NCBI RefSeq assembly: GCF_014649395.1
Contig: NZ_BMSY01000007.1
Coordinates: forward strand, 372,001 to 436,000
DNA length: 64,000 nucleotides
Source: Streptomyces aureoverticillatus
GTDB lineage: Bacteria; Actinomycetota; Actinomycetes; Streptomycetales; Streptomycetaceae
Reading direction: 5' to 3'
Shown: positions 11,891 through 21,704 of the stretch, piece after piece
Numbering within the stretch: position 1 is the first letter of the stretch
Layout of the letters: the number at the start of each line of letters is the position of its first letter
Notes under the pieces: generated by a model
What the model was told of the DNA's origin: nothing
The model's input: the letters and a program-made list of their open reading frames with translations, nothing else
Databases searched by the model: none
Program-made: the position numbers and the translations under genes

Positions 11891-13099
11891 GTGTCCCGCC
11901 GTCTCTTCACCTCGGAGTCCGTGACCGAGGGTCACCCCGACAAGATCGCCGACCAGATCAGCGACACCATCCTCGACGCGCTTCTGCGGGAGGACCCGAC
12001 CTCCCGGGTCGCCGTCGAAACGCTCATCACCACCGGCCTCGTGCACGTCGCCGGTGAGGTCACGACCAAGGCGTACGCGCCGATCGCGCAGCTGGTGCGC
12101 GACAAGATCCTCGAGATCGGCTACGACTCGTCGAAGAAGGGCTTCGACGGTGCCTCCTGTGGCGTGTCGGTGTCCATCGGCGCCCAGTCGCCCGACATCG
12201 CGCAGGGCGTCGACACGGCGTACGAGAAGCGGGTCGAAGGCGATGAGGACGAGCTCGACAAGCAGGGCGCGGGCGACCAGGGCCTGATGTTCGGCTACGC
12301 CTGCGACGAGACCCCGGAGCTCATGCCGCTCCCGATCCACCTCGCGCACCGCCTCTCGCGCCGCCTCTCCGAGGTCCGCAAGAACGGGACCATCCCGTAC
12401 CTGCGCCCCGACGGCAAGACCCAGGTCACCATCGAGTACGACGGCGACAAGGCCGTCCGCCTCGACACCGTCGTCGTCTCCTCGCAGCACGCGTCGGACA
12501 TCGACCTGGACTCGCTGCTGGCCCCCGACATCCGCGAGTTCGTCGTCGAGCCGGAGCTCAAGGCGCTCCTGGACGACGGCATCAAGCTGGAGACCGAGGG
12601 CTACCGCCTCCTGGTCAACCCCACCGGCCGCTTCGAGATCGGCGGCCCCATGGGCGACGCCGGCCTGACCGGCCGAAAGATCATCATCGACACCTACGGC
12701 GGCATGGCCCGCCACGGCGGCGGCGCCTTCTCCGGCAAGGACCCGTCCAAGGTCGACCGCTCCGCCGCGTACGCCATGCGCTGGGTCGCCAAGAACGTCG
12801 TCGCGGCCGGCCTCGCGGCCCGCTGCGAGGTCCAGGTCGCCTACGCGATCGGCAAGGCCGAGCCCGTGGGCCTGTTCGTCGAGACCTTCGGCACGGCCAA
12901 GGTCGACACGGAGAAGATCGAGACCGCCATCAGCGAGGTCTTCGACCTCCGCCCGGCCGCGATCATCCGCGACCTGGACCTCCTCCGCCCGATCTACTCC
13001 CAGACCGCCGCGTACGGCCACTTCGGCCGGGCGATCCCCGACTTCACGTGGGAGCGGACGGACCGGGTCGAGGCGCTGCGTAAGGCTGTCGGCCTGTAG
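11891..13099 (+). CDS. metK: S-adenosylmethionine synthetase
   Basis: 402-residue enzyme making SAM from methionine and ATP. Family motifs in order: [20 protein letters not shown] near the N-terminus, [12 protein letters not shown], and [16 protein letters not shown] with the P-loop-like Lys/Asp ligands. Start GTG 11891 follows AGGGAG by 5 nt and gives the usual length; the longer frame from 11795 has no ribosome site. A terminator follows at 13126. Confidence 0.97.
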   Translation: MSRRLFTSESVTEGHPDKIADQISDTILDALLREDPTSRVAVETLITTGLVHVAGEVTTKAYAPIAQLVRDKILEIGYDSSKKGFDGASCGVSVSIGAQSPDIAQGVDTAYEKRVEGDEDELDKQGAGDQGLMFGYACDETPELMPLPIHLAHRLSRRLSEVRKNGTIPYLRPDGKTQVTIEYDGDKAVRLDTVVVSSQHASDIDLDSLLAPDIREFVVEPELKALLDDGIKLETEGYRLLVNPTGRFEIGGPMGDAGLTGRKIIIDTYGGMARHGGGAFSGKDPSKVDRSAAYAMRWVAKNVVAAGLAARCEVQVAYAIGKAEPVGLFVETFGTAKVDTEKIETAISEVFDLRPAAIIRDLDLLRPIYSQTAAYGHFGRAIPDFTWERTDRVEALRKAVGL

Positions 13100-13125
13100 G
13101 TCCCACGGCACCTCGTGCATCGGGC

Positions 13126-13161
13126 GAGGCCCGGCCCTCCCTTCGGGGAGTGCCGGGCCTC
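13126..13161 (+). terminator. Terminator after metK
   Basis: GAGGCCCGGC (13126-13135) pairs with GCCGGGCCTC (13152-13161), with a further inner CTCCC/GGGAG pairing and a TTCG loop, followed by TTTCC. It separates metK from priA. Confidence 0.85.
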
Positions 13162-13265
13162 TTTCCGTGTTCTGTGTCCGGCCGCCAGGACAGGCGGCGG
13201 GCCCGGGGCGCCGACCGTCCCCGCCCCGGTCGGCGCTGTCAGTGCTGTCTGGTAGGAATTTGGCT

Positions 13266-15416
13266 GTGAGCAGCGAGAACGGTCAGTCGGGTGGTGCGGA
13301 GGGCGCCGAGCCCGAGCAGCTTGCGCTCATTCGGGAGAGTGTGCGGAAGGCCAAGGCGCCCAAGGCGAAGCCGCGTACGTGGCGTGGGGCCGCGCTGGCC
13401 GAGTCGTTGCCGGTGGCGCGGGTCGTCGTCGACAAGGGCGTGCTGCATCTCGACCGGTATTTCGACTACGCCGTGCCACAGGAGCTGGACGAGGTCGCGC
13501 AGCCGGGAGTGCGGGTGCGGGTGCGGTTCGGGGCCGGGGCGCGGAATGTGCGGGGCGGGCGGCGCGAGGGGGGCGGGCTCATCGACGGGTTCGTAGTCGA
13601 GCGGTGCGCCGAGTCGGACTACAGCGGGCCGCTGGCCGCGCTCGCCCAGGTCGTGTCGCCGGAACCGGTCCTGGACGAGGAGCTGTTGGGGCTCGCCCGC
13701 GCCGTCGCCGACCGGTACGCGGGCAGTCTCGCCGACGTGCTCCAGCTGGCCGTTCCGCCGCGGCACGCCCGTGCCGAGTCCCGCCCGTCGCCGCCCCCGG
13801 CCGCGCCGCCCGCGGCGCCCGAGCCCGGATCGTGGCAGCGGTATGCGCGCGGTGCCGAGTTCGTGGCCGCGCTCGCCGCGGGCGGCGCGCCCCGGGCCGT
13901 GTGGACGGCGCTGCCGGGGCCGCAGTGGGCCGATGAGATCGCCCGGGCCGTGCAGGCCACGCTCGCCTCGGGACGCGGCGCCCTCGTGGTCGTACCGGCG
14001 GGGCGGCCCGCCGCCCGCGTGGACGCGGCGCTGCGGGAGCACCTGGGGGAGGGGCGACACGCCGTCCTGACCGCCGACGCGGGGCAGGAGCGGCGGTATC
14101 GGGAGTGGCTGGCCGTGCGGCGCGGGTCGGTGCGGGCCGTCGTCGGGACGCGGGCCGCCATGTTCGCGCCCGTGCGGGACCTCGGTCTCGTCGTCATCTG
14201 GGACGACGGGGACGCCAGTCATGCGGACGACAATGCTCCGTTTCCGCATGTGCGCGAAGTCCTCGAACTGCGCGCCGCACGGGACAAGTGCGCCTTCCTG
14301 CTGGGCAGTTGGGGGTGCACGGTGGAGGCCGCGCAGCTCGTGGAGAGCGGGTGGGCGGCGCCGATGGTCGCCGACCGTGAGCAGGTGCGCGCTGCCGCTC
14401 CGCTCGTACGGACCGTGGGGGACACGGACCTCGCGCGCGACGAGGCCGCGCGTGCCGCGCGGCTGCCCACCCTGGCCTGGCAGGCCGCCCGCGAGGGGCT
14501 GAAGCGCGGGCCCGTCCTGGTGCAGGTGCCCCGGCGCGGGTATGTGCCGCGGCTCGCGTGCGAGCGGTGCCGGGAGCCCGCGCGGTGCCGGGCTTGCGCG
14601 GGGCCGCTGGAGGCCCGGGACGACGGCGCGCTGCGGTGCGCGTGGTGCGGGCGCGGCGAAGCGGCCTGGCACTGCCCCGAGTGCGGTGGTTTCCGGCTGC
14701 GGGCGCAGGTGGTGGGGGCGCGGCGGACCGCCGAGGAGTTGGGGCGGGCGTTTCCCGCGGTGCCGGTGCGGACCTCCGGGCGTGAGCAGATCCTGGACAC
14801 GGTGGGTGGCGCGCCCGCGCTCGTGGTGAGCACCCCGGGCGCGGAGCCGGTGGCGGAGGGGGGTTACGCGGCCGCGTTGCTGCTCGACGGCTGGGCGATG
14901 CTCGGCCGCCCCGATCTGCGGGCGGGCGAGGACGCGCTGCGGCGGTGGATCGGCGCCGCGGCGCTGGTGCGCGACCAGGGCGCGGGCGGCACGGTGGTGA
15001 TCGTCGCCGAGCCGACGCTGCGGCCCGTGCAGGCGCTGGTGCGGTGGGACCCGGTGGGGCACGCGGTGCGGGAGTTGGCCGAGCGGGCGGAGCTGGGGTT
15101 TCCGCCGGTGTCGCGGATGGCGGCGGTGACCGGGCCGCCGGAGGCGCTGTCGGAGTTCCTGAGCGCCGTCGAACTGCCTTCGGACGCCGAGGTGTTGGGG
15201 CCGGTGCCGGTCGCCGCCGCGGAGACCGGCCGCCCCCGCAGGCCGGGGGACGCGCCCCCCGGCGAGCAGTGGGGGCGGGCCCTGGTGAGGGTGCCGCCCG
15301 GGAGCGGCGCGGCGCTGGCCCGCGCCTTGAAGACGGCACAGGCCGCGCGGATGGCGCGGGGGGTGGGGCAGCAGGCGGCGGTGCGGGTGCGGATCGATCC
15401 GCTGGATATTGGGTGA
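13266..15416 (+). CDS. priA: PriA-like primosomal protein N', actinobacterial form without helicase ATP site
   Basis: 716-residue protein with a PriA-type N-terminal DNA-binding domain (ARVVVDKGVLHLDRYFDYAVP) and the zinc-binding Cys cluster (CERCREPARCRACAG ... CAWCGRG ... CPECGG). The region expected to hold Walker A reads VVVPAGRPAARVDAAL with no GKT, and the DEAH position reads WDDGDASHAD, so helicase activity is not expected. This degenerate form is typical of actinobacteria and probably acts as a loading scaffold. GTG 13266 is the likely start; a disordered Pro/Ala linker lies near residues 170-190. Confidence 0.88.
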   Translation: MSSENGQSGGAEGAEPEQLALIRESVRKAKAPKAKPRTWRGAALAESLPVARVVVDKGVLHLDRYFDYAVPQELDEVAQPGVRVRVRFGAGARNVRGGRREGGGLIDGFVVERCAESDYSGPLAALAQVVSPEPVLDEELLGLARAVADRYAGSLADVLQLAVPPRHARAESRPSPPPAAPPAAPEPGSWQRYARGAEFVAALAAGGAPRAVWTALPGPQWADEIARAVQATLASGRGALVVVPAGRPAARVDAALREHLGEGRHAVLTADAGQERRYREWLAVRRGSVRAVVGTRAAMFAPVRDLGLVVIWDDGDASHADDNAPFPHVREVLELRAARDKCAFLLGSWGCTVEAAQLVESGWAAPMVADREQVRAAAPLVRTVGDTDLARDEAARAARLPTLAWQAAREGLKRGPVLVQVPRRGYVPRLACERCREPARCRACAGPLEARDDGALRCAWCGRGEAAWHCPECGGFRLRAQVVGARRTAEELGRAFPAVPVRTSGREQILDTVGGAPALVVSTPGAEPVAEGGYAAALLLDGWAMLGRPDLRAGEDALRRWIGAAALVRDQGAGGTVVIVAEPTLRPVQALVRWDPVGHAVRELAERAELGFPPVSRMAAVTGPPEALSEFLSAVELPSDAEVLGPVPVAAAETGRPRRPGDAPPGEQWGRALVRVPPGSGAALARALKTAQAARMARGVGQQAAVRVRIDPLDIG

Positions 15417-15550
15417 GTGGGATTGTCGGAGGGGCGAGGGGGCTTCGGGCCTGAGAGGTTCGCGGCCCTGACGGGTCTTCGGCCCGGACGCGTCTTCGGC
15501 CCTGGCCGCTCTCAGGTCCTAAGCGTGCGCGACGAAGTGCGCTGCGGTAC

Positions 15551-15590
15551 GAGCGCCTCCGAAGGGGCGTGGGGAACTGCGCGACCAGCC
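15551..15590 (-). repeat. Dispersed intergenic repeat, copy A
   Basis: On the minus strand this reads GGCTGGTCGCGCAGTTCCCC followed by an ACGCCCCTTCGGAGGCGCTC-type hairpin. The same core recurs at 28600-28637 and 39614-39652. The gene-free stretch 15417-15763 otherwise holds only the terminator at 15717. Confidence 0.85.
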
Positions 15591-15716
15591 CCCACCGGCC
15601 CGCAGGTTTCGCACCGCACATCCAGCGACGGGCTCAGCGGCCTCCGCGGCCCTAGGGGGTCGCGGGCCCGCGGGCACAGCACGCTCACTCATGGGCGCCC
15701 CGCCAGAAAACGCGGC

Positions 15717-15745
15717 TGCCCCCTGCCCGTCGTGGGCAAGGGGCA
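15717..15745. terminator. Bidirectional terminator between priA and the HTH gene
   Basis: TGCCCCCTGCCC (15717-15728) faces GGGCAAGGGGCA (15734-15745), a 12-bp stem with one mismatch and loop GTCGT. It is placed between convergent genes, 18 nt beyond the stop of the minus-strand gene. Confidence 0.65.
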
Positions 15746-15763
15746 GGCGGCGGACGCCGCGGG

Positions 15764-16306
15764 TCAGCCGTTGCGCGGGCCGGGGAAGGCGCCGGGCCGC
15801 ATGTCGTCGCGGAGGCCGGTGCTGCCCGCCGTCGGCTGGGTCGGCATGGTGCGGGCCGCGGGGACGGACGGCAGGGGGGCGCCCACGGGGACCGTGCGGG
15901 TGGCCGTGGGGGTCGGCTCGGCCGCGCGCTCGGGTTCGGCGGTGGTCTGGGCCGTGGCGGTGCGGCGGGTGCCGTAGCGGCGGTGTACGGCCTGCTTGGT
16001 GACGCCGAGCGCGGAGCCCACCGCGTCCCACGAGAAGCCGAGTGAGCGGTCGAAGTCGACCGCCGCGGTCACCAGCGTCTCGACGCTGTCCCGCAGTTCC
16101 TGGGCCAGGCGGACGGTCGGAGCGGGAGCGCGTCCGTACACGACGAAGCCCGCGGAGGGGCTGGAGCGGCGCGGGCGGTAGACGTTGCCGAGCTGGGCGG
16201 TGAGGGTGCGCAGTGCGTCCACCTGCCGGCGGACCCGCTCGATGTCCCGCACCAGCAGATGCAGGCTGGCCCGTGCCTGGGCGTCGTGGGTTGCGTGGTC
16301 GGCCAT
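15764..16306 (-). CDS. Small helix-turn-helix protein, possible DNA-binding regulator
   Basis: 180 residues. The N-terminal ~45 residues look helical ([21 protein letters not shown]) and may pair. Residues ~91-111 form a helix-turn-helix resembling sigma region 4 ([19 protein letters not shown]). The C-terminal third is a disordered Ala/Pro/Thr tail. ATG 16306 has GAGAGG 7-12 nt upstream on its strand; a frame open upstream to 16696 is low-complexity and lacks a ribosome site. It is divergent from fmt across a G-rich tract. The target is unknown. Confidence 0.75.
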   Translation of the reverse strand: MADHATHDAQARASLHLLVRDIERVRRQVDALRTLTAQLGNVYRPRRSSPSAGFVVYGRAPAPTVRLAQELRDSVETLVTAAVDFDRSLGFSWDAVGSALGVTKQAVHRRYGTRRTATAQTTAEPERAAEPTPTATRTVPVGAPLPSVPAARTMPTQPTAGSTGLRDDMRPGAFPGPRNG

Positions 16307-16344
16307 GAACAAGCCTCTCGAACCGGCGTTGAGTGATCGGGGGT

Positions 16345-16440
16345 TGAGGATCGGATGGGATGAGGAAGGGAGGGAGGGCGGGGGTAAAGGGGAGGAGGGA
16401 GGGGAAGCAGGGAGAGGGGGCTGTGGGGATCCGGGGACGG
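16345..16440 (+). other. Purine-rich, G-quadruplex-capable tract
   Basis: About 95 nt of almost pure G/A on the plus strand. The segment 16368-16384 has four G-runs separated by single bases (GGGAGGGAGGGCGGGGG), which fits the classic G-quadruplex pattern, and more G-runs follow to ~16440. It lies in the 367-nt gap between the HTH gene and fmt. The only other feature seen in that gap is a TAGACT -10-like element at 16623-16628, ~45 nt before fmt. Confidence 0.8.
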
Positions 16441-16673
16441 ACGGGGGACGGGGAGCGGTCTCCTGTGCAATGAGGAGCGGGCCGCGTGTGCGGCCCGTTG
16501 TGGTCAACTTTTTCTTGACCAACGCGCTACGCCGTGAGGGGTCACGGTCCAGGGGCGTACGCGCATATGCGGAGGGCGCACAGCCATCCGTACGCCCCCG
16601 GGAATCCTCTGGGCAGGGCCCATAGACTGGTGCGTCGCCGCCCGCCACCGCAGAGAATCCGGAGTACCACCCA

Positions 16674-17606
16674 GTGAAGCTCGTCTTCGCAGGCACCCCC
16701 GAGGTCGCCGTCCCCGCCCTGGACGCCCTGATCGCCTCCGGCAGGCACGAGGTGGCCGCCGTCGTGACCCGCCCCGACGCCCCCGCGGGCCGTGGCCGCA
16801 GGCTGGTCGCGAGCCCGGTGGCCGAGCGCGCGGAGGAGGCCGGGATCGAGGTGCTGAAGCCCGCGAAGCCGCGCGACGAGGAGTTCCAGGCCAGGCTGCG
16901 GGAGATCGCGCCGGACTGCTGCCCGGTGGTGGCCTACGGCGCGCTGCTGCCGAAGTCCGCCCTGGAGATCCCCGCCCACGGCTGGGTGAACCTGCACTTC
17001 TCGCTGCTGCCGGCCTGGCGCGGTGCGGCGCCCGTGCAGCACGCGATCATGGCCGGGGACGAGATCACCGGCGCCTCCACCTTCCTGATCGAGGAGGGTC
17101 TGGACTCCGGTCCGGTGTACGGCACGGTCACCGAGGAGATCCGGGCCACCGACACCAGCGGCGACCTGCTGACGCGGCTCGCGTTCGCGGGTGCCGGGCT
17201 GCTCGCCGCGACCATGGACGGCATCGAGGACGGCTCCCTGTCCGCGGTGCCGCAGCCCGCGGACGGCGTCAGCATCGCGCCGAAGATCACCGTCGAGGAC
17301 GCGCACATCGACTGGTCGGCGCCCGCGCTGCGGGTGGACCGCGTGGTCCGCGGCTGCACGCCCGCGCCCGGCGCGTGGACCGTCTTCCGCGGCGAGCGCC
17401 TCAAGCTGATCCAGGCCACGCCGGTGCCGGACCGCACCGACCTCGCGCCGGGCGAGATCACCGCCGGCAAGAAGAACCTGTACGTCGGCACGGGCTCGTA
17501 CGCCGTGGAACTGCTGTGGGTGCAGGCGCAGGGAAAGAAGCCGATGGCCGCCGCCGACTGGGCGCGCGGCGCGCGGATCACCTCCGGGGAGCGGCTCGGC
17601 GCGTAG
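16674..17606 (+). CDS. fmt: Methionyl-tRNA formyltransferase
   Basis: 310-residue enzyme that formylates initiator Met-tRNA using 10-formyl-THF. The N-terminal formyltransferase fold has [16 protein letters not shown] and the active-site block [20 protein letters not shown] (Asn, His and the SLLP loop). The C-terminal tRNA-binding beta-barrel starts near residue 210. Start is GTG 16674 with CGGAG ~9 nt upstream. It is followed by rsmB, a common fmt-sun arrangement. Confidence 0.96.
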   Translation: MKLVFAGTPEVAVPALDALIASGRHEVAAVVTRPDAPAGRGRRLVASPVAERAEEAGIEVLKPAKPRDEEFQARLREIAPDCCPVVAYGALLPKSALEIPAHGWVNLHFSLLPAWRGAAPVQHAIMAGDEITGASTFLIEEGLDSGPVYGTVTEEIRATDTSGDLLTRLAFAGAGLLAATMDGIEDGSLSAVPQPADGVSIAPKITVEDAHIDWSAPALRVDRVVRGCTPAPGAWTVFRGERLKLIQATPVPDRTDLAPGEITAGKKNLYVGTGSYAVELLWVQAQGKKPMAAADWARGARITSGERLGA

Positions 17607-17758
17607 CGCCACCGCCGGGGCCACCCTGCCGAGGAGACGCCACGCCGAACGCCCGCCGTCTCAGGGGCGGGCCAGAGGCGTGTGGGAGGCGAGTGGGAGG
17701 CCGGGCGCGGGCGACGTACGCTGGTTTGGTTCGCCCCATCACCAGCAGCGGAGCACCT

Positions 17759-19252
17759 TTGAACGACCAGCCGAGCCGGCGACCGCGTACGCAGGGCAAG
17801 TCCGGAGGCCAGGGCAAGCCCGGGTCCCAGGGCAGGCCCGGGAAGTCCGGCAAGCCGTACCGCCGCCCGCAGAAGGACCCCGTCCGCATCCTCGCCTTCG
17901 AGGCGCTGCGGGCCGTCGACGAGCGCGACGCGTACGCGAACCTCGTGCTGCCGCCGCTGCTGCGCAAGGCGCGCGAGAAGGAGGGGCCCGAGAAGTTCGA
18001 CGCGCGGGACGCGGCGCTCGCCACGGAGCTGGTGTACGGGACGCTGCGCCGGCAGGGGACGTACGACGCGATCGTCGCCTCCTGCATCGACCGGCCGCTG
18101 CGCGAGGTCGACCCGCCCGTCCTCGACGTCCTGAACCTCGGCGTCCACCAGCTCCTCGGCACCCGCATCCCCTCGCACGCCGCCGTGTCCGCATCCGTGG
18201 AGCTGGCGCGGGTCGTGCTCGGCGACGGGCGGGCCAAGTTCGTGAACGCGGTGCTGCGGAAGGTCGCGCAGGACGATCTCGACGGCTGGCTGGAGAAGGT
18301 CGCGCCGCCCTACGACGAGGACCCCGAGGACCATCTCGCGGTCGTCCACTCGCATCCGCGCTGGATCGTCTCCGCGCTGTGGGACTCCCTCGGCGGCGGC
18401 CGCGCCGGGATCGAGGACCTGCTCGAAGCCGACAACGAGCGGCCCGAGGTCACGCTGGTGGCGCGGCCGGGGCGGGCCACCGCCGACGAGCTGCTCGACT
18501 CGCTGGACGCGGACTCGGTGCTTCCGGGGCGCTGGTCGCCGTACGCCGTGCGGCTCAGCGAGGGCGGTGAACCGGGATCCCTGGAGCCGGTGCGCGAGGG
18601 GCGGGCCGGAGTCCAGGACGAGGGAAGCCAGTTGGTGGCGCTCGCACTCGCGAACGCGCCGCTCGAAGGCCGCGACGAGAAGTGGCTCGACGGCTGCGCG
18701 GGGCCCGGCGGCAAGGCGGCCATGCTCGCGGGTCTCGCCGCCGAGCGCGGGGCCGTGCTCCTCGCCGCCGAGAAGCAGCCGCACCGGGCCCGGCTCGTGG
18801 CCCAGGCGCTGGCCGGAAACCCCGGCCCCTACCAGGTCGTCGCCGCCGACGGGACCCGGCCGCCGTGGCAGCCCGGGACCTTCGACCGGGTGCTGATGGA
18901 CGTGCCCTGCACGGGACTCGGCGCCCTGCGGCGGCGACCGGAGGCGCGCTGGCGGCGACGGCCGGAGGACCTGGAGGGGTTCGCGCCGCTGCAACGTGCG
19001 CTGTTGCGTACGGCGTTGGAGTCCGTGCGCGTGGGCGGTGTCGTCGGGTACGCCACGTGCTCGCCGCATCTCGCCGAGACGCGGGCCGTCGTCGACGACG
19101 TGCTCAAGCAGTGGGGGGCCGCGGAGCTGGTGGACGCGCGGGAGTCGATGCCTGGGGTTCCGGCGCTCGGGGACGGGCCCGATGTGCAGTTGTGGCCGCA
19201 TGTGCACGGTACGGACGCGATGTATCTGGCGGTCATTCGGCGTACGGGGTGA
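17759..19252 (+). CDS. rsmB: 16S rRNA m5C967 methyltransferase (RsmB/Sun family)
   Basis: 497-residue SAM-dependent RNA cytosine-C5 methyltransferase. A basic disordered N-terminus (RRPRTQGKSGGQGKPGSQ) leads into a NusB-like helical domain (ILAFEALRAV...) and then the Rossmann domain with DGCAGPGGKAAML. The two catalytic cysteines are C384 in DVPCTGLGA and C434 in YATCSPH. The TTG at 17759 is chosen because GGAG precedes it by 8 nt and an upstream frame would run into fmt. It is convergent with the MMPL gene. Confidence 0.93.
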   Translation: MNDQPSRRPRTQGKSGGQGKPGSQGRPGKSGKPYRRPQKDPVRILAFEALRAVDERDAYANLVLPPLLRKAREKEGPEKFDARDAALATELVYGTLRRQGTYDAIVASCIDRPLREVDPPVLDVLNLGVHQLLGTRIPSHAAVSASVELARVVLGDGRAKFVNAVLRKVAQDDLDGWLEKVAPPYDEDPEDHLAVVHSHPRWIVSALWDSLGGGRAGIEDLLEADNERPEVTLVARPGRATADELLDSLDADSVLPGRWSPYAVRLSEGGEPGSLEPVREGRAGVQDEGSQLVALALANAPLEGRDEKWLDGCAGPGGKAAMLAGLAAERGAVLLAAEKQPHRARLVAQALAGNPGPYQVVAADGTRPPWQPGTFDRVLMDVPCTGLGALRRRPEARWRRRPEDLEGFAPLQRALLRTALESVRVGGVVGYATCSPHLAETRAVVDDVLKQWGAAELVDARESMPGVPALGDGPDVQLWPHVHGTDAMYLAVIRRTG

Positions 19253-19296
19253 GTTGGGTGGGGTGGGATTTTCCCCGAGCCCGCCCCTTCCCGAGG

Positions 19297-19316
19297 CCGG
19301 GGGCTGCCGCCCCCGG
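19297..19316. terminator. Hairpin between rsmB and the MMPL gene
   Basis: CCGGGGGC (19297-19304) and GCCCCCGG (19309-19316) form a perfect 8-bp stem with loop TGCC between convergent genes. Confidence 0.6.
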
Positions 19317-19328
19317 GCCCCCGGCTGT

Positions 19329-19367
19329 CGCCGCTTCGCGGATCGTCCTCAATCGCCGGACGGGCTT
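19329..19367. repeat. Streptomyces 3'-end repeat (CGCTTCGCGG...ATCGCCGGACGGGCT type)
   Basis: The block CGCCGCTTCGCGGATC plus CCTCAATCGCCGGACGGGCT resembles a repeat seen next to many Streptomyces stop codons. The stop codon of the minus-strand MMPL gene (19349-19351) lies inside it, so the repeat encodes the protein's SPSGD C-terminus. Confidence 0.65.
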
Positions 19368-21547
19368 TGTCTGCCGGGCGGGCCCGAAGTGCGGGCGCCA
19401 GCAGCCTCGCGTGACAACGCGTGTGGCCACCACACCTTCGGGCCCGCGTCCAGGAACAGGGACGTGACCAGGACCGAGCGGACGATGAAGGTGTCCAGGA
19501 GGACGCCGAGTGCGACCGCGAAGCCGATCTCGACGAAGCCCACCATCGGGATCGTGCCGAGGACGGCGAAGGTGCCCGCGAGGACCAGGCCCGCCGAGGT
19601 GATGACCGAGCCGGTCGCGGCCAGGCCCGTCAGCACCCCCTGGCGGGTGCCCTGGCGGGCCGCCTCCTCGCGGATGCGGGTCGTCAGGAAGATGTTGTAG
19701 TCGATGCCGAGGGCCACCAGGAAGACGAAGACGAACAGCGGGAAGTCCGTGGACTCGCCGGGGAAGTCGAAGACGTGGCGGAAGACCAGCGCGCTGACGC
19801 CCAGGGCCGCCGAGAACGACACGATGACCGTCCCGATCAGCAGCAGCGGAGCCACCACGGCGCGCAGCAGGACGCCGAGGATGATCAGCACGACCAGCAG
19901 GACGAGCGGGATGACCAGCTTGTCGTCGTGGATGGTCGCCTTGTCCATGTCGAGCAGCGTGGCCGTGCCGCCGCCCACCCGCGCGTCCGCGCCGGGCACG
20001 GCGTGCACGGCGTCACGGACCCGCTCCACGGTGTCCTTGGCCTGCCGGCTGTCGGACGGATCGGTGAGCGTCGCCTCGAACAGCACCTGACCGTCGTGTT
20101 CGGCCTTCGTCCCCGGTGGTACGCCGACGCTGTCCCGCTGCACACCTCGGGTGCCCGCCACGGCCCGGCTGACGTCGGCCGCCCGCTCCTTGTCCGCGAC
20201 GACGACCAGCGGATCGCCGGTGCCCGCGGGGAAGTAGTCGGCCTTCACCTCCTGACCGGTGACCGAGTCCGGCTTGTCGATGAAGGCGTCCTCGTTGCTG
20301 ACCCCGGCCGCGCGCAGTTGGAGCAAGCCCAGGGCGAGCACCGCGAGCGCCAGGGAGGTGGCGACCCAGGTCACCCGGGGGCGGACGGCGATCCGGCGCC
20401 CCATGCGGGCCCACACGCCCCGCTCCGCGGGGTCGGACGAGCCGAGGTGCGGGACCACCGGCCAGAACAGCCAGCGGCCGCAGATCACCAGGAGGGCCGG
20501 GAACAGCGACAGCATGGCCAGCAGCCCCACCGCGACGCCGATCGCCGCGACCGGCCCAAGACCCCGCGTGGAGTTCATCTCGGCGGTGAGCAGCACCAGC
20601 ATGCTCAGCACGACGGTCGCGCCGGACGCGAGCACGGCGGGCCCCGCGCGGTGCAGGGCCAGGGCCATCGCCTCGTGCCGGTCCTCGTGGCGGCGCAGCT
20701 CCTCCCGGTACCGGGCGACGAGGAGCAGCGCGTAGTCCGTGCCCGCGCCGAAGACGAGGACGGTGAGGATGCCCGCGCTCTGGCCGTTCACGGTCAGGCC
20801 CGCGTGCTCGGCCAGCAGGTAGATCAGCGCCTGCGCGCCGTACAGCGACACGAACACCGAGATCAGCGGGACGAACAGCAGGATCGGGCTGCGGTAGGTG
20901 ATCAGCAGGGCCACCACCACGACCGCGCCCGCGGCGAGCAGCAGCGTCGAGTCGATGTCGGCGAAGGCCTCGGCGAAGTCGGCCGAGACGCCGGCGGGCC
21001 CGGTGACGTACACGTCCAGGCCGTCCTTGCTGCCGCCCACCTTGTCCTTGACGGCGTCGACGGCGTCCGGCAGGTCGTTCCAGGTGTCGTTGTTCATGGT
21101 GAGCGGCACGTACACCTGCGCCGCCCGCGCCCGGTCGGCCGCGTCGCCGGTCTTGTCGTAGGCCGGGCCGCGGGTGTCGTCGCCGCGGATCCAGTGCGAG
21201 CGCAGCTGCTTGATCTCGCTCACGCCGTCCGCGATCCGCGCCCGGTCGGCGCCGGTCAGCGGGCCGTCGTCGCGGGCGTACACGACGACCATGGGCAAGG
21301 ACTCGGGCCTGAACTCCTCGGAGGTGTCCAGGACTTGGGTCGACTCGGCAGACCGCGGCACCCAGGACGAGGTGGTGTTGTCCTGCACGTCGGTGAGTTT
21401 CTGCGCCAGCGGGGCGGCCACGACCAGGGCCACCAGCCAGAACACGAGCACCAGCCACTTCGTGCGCGGCCCGCAGACCAGCCAGGCCACTCCCTGGCGT
21501 GCCCGCCGCTTCTCGTCCGACCGAGTACCAGACCGAGTCCTGGGCAT
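19349..21547 (-). CDS. MMPL/RND-family membrane transporter
   Basis: 732 residues with two copies of an MMPL unit. Each has one leading membrane helix, a large extracytoplasmic domain and a five-helix bundle; [15 protein letters not shown]-like and [16 protein letters not shown] segments mark the two repeats. Such transporters move lipids or drugs using proton motive force. ATG 21547 ([13 protein letters not shown]) has AGGGGGA upstream on its strand and gives a sensible cytosolic basic N-terminus. It is divergent from rpe. The substrate cannot be told. The C-terminus derives from an intergenic repeat. Confidence 0.9.
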   Translation of the reverse strand: MPRTRSGTRSDEKRRARQGVAWLVCGPRTKWLVLVFWLVALVVAAPLAQKLTDVQDNTTSSWVPRSAESTQVLDTSEEFRPESLPMVVVYARDDGPLTGADRARIADGVSEIKQLRSHWIRGDDTRGPAYDKTGDAADRARAAQVYVPLTMNNDTWNDLPDAVDAVKDKVGGSKDGLDVYVTGPAGVSADFAEAFADIDSTLLLAAGAVVVVALLITYRSPILLFVPLISVFVSLYGAQALIYLLAEHAGLTVNGQSAGILTVLVFGAGTDYALLLVARYREELRRHEDRHEAMALALHRAGPAVLASGATVVLSMLVLLTAEMNSTRGLGPVAAIGVAVGLLAMLSLFPALLVICGRWLFWPVVPHLGSSDPAERGVWARMGRRIAVRPRVTWVATSLALAVLALGLLQLRAAGVSNEDAFIDKPDSVTGQEVKADYFPAGTGDPLVVVADKERAADVSRAVAGTRGVQRDSVGVPPGTKAEHDGQVLFEATLTDPSDSRQAKDTVERVRDAVHAVPGADARVGGGTATLLDMDKATIHDDKLVIPLVLLVVLIILGVLLRAVVAPLLLIGTVIVSFSAALGVSALVFRHVFDFPGESTDFPLFVFVFLVALGIDYNIFLTTRIREEAARQGTRQGVLTGLAATGSVITSAGLVLAGTFAVLGTIPMVGFVEIGFAVALGVLLDTFIVRSVLVTSLFLDAGPKVWWPHALSREAAGARTSGPPGRQSPSGD

Positions 21548-21704
21548 GGCTGTCCCCCTGCCGCCCCACGCGCTGCCGGTGGACGGACAGCATGGCACGG
21601 GGCGCGCGGGCCGGGGAGGTGGCCTTCACACCCCGCGTGCGCCCCTGTGTGACCTTGGCGGGACCGTGGCGGGCGACCACCGTGGGGCATGGCAGGCTTG
21701 GGGC

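Noticed and set aside
10232-13120. 962-codon minus-strand frame over coaBC and metK
   Set aside because: Shadow of two well-supported plus-strand genes; His/Arg/Gly/Val-biased composition and no domains.
16307-16696. N-terminal extension of the HTH protein
   Set aside because: The open frame is the complement of the G-rich tract, giving Pro/Ser low-complexity sequence without a ribosome site.
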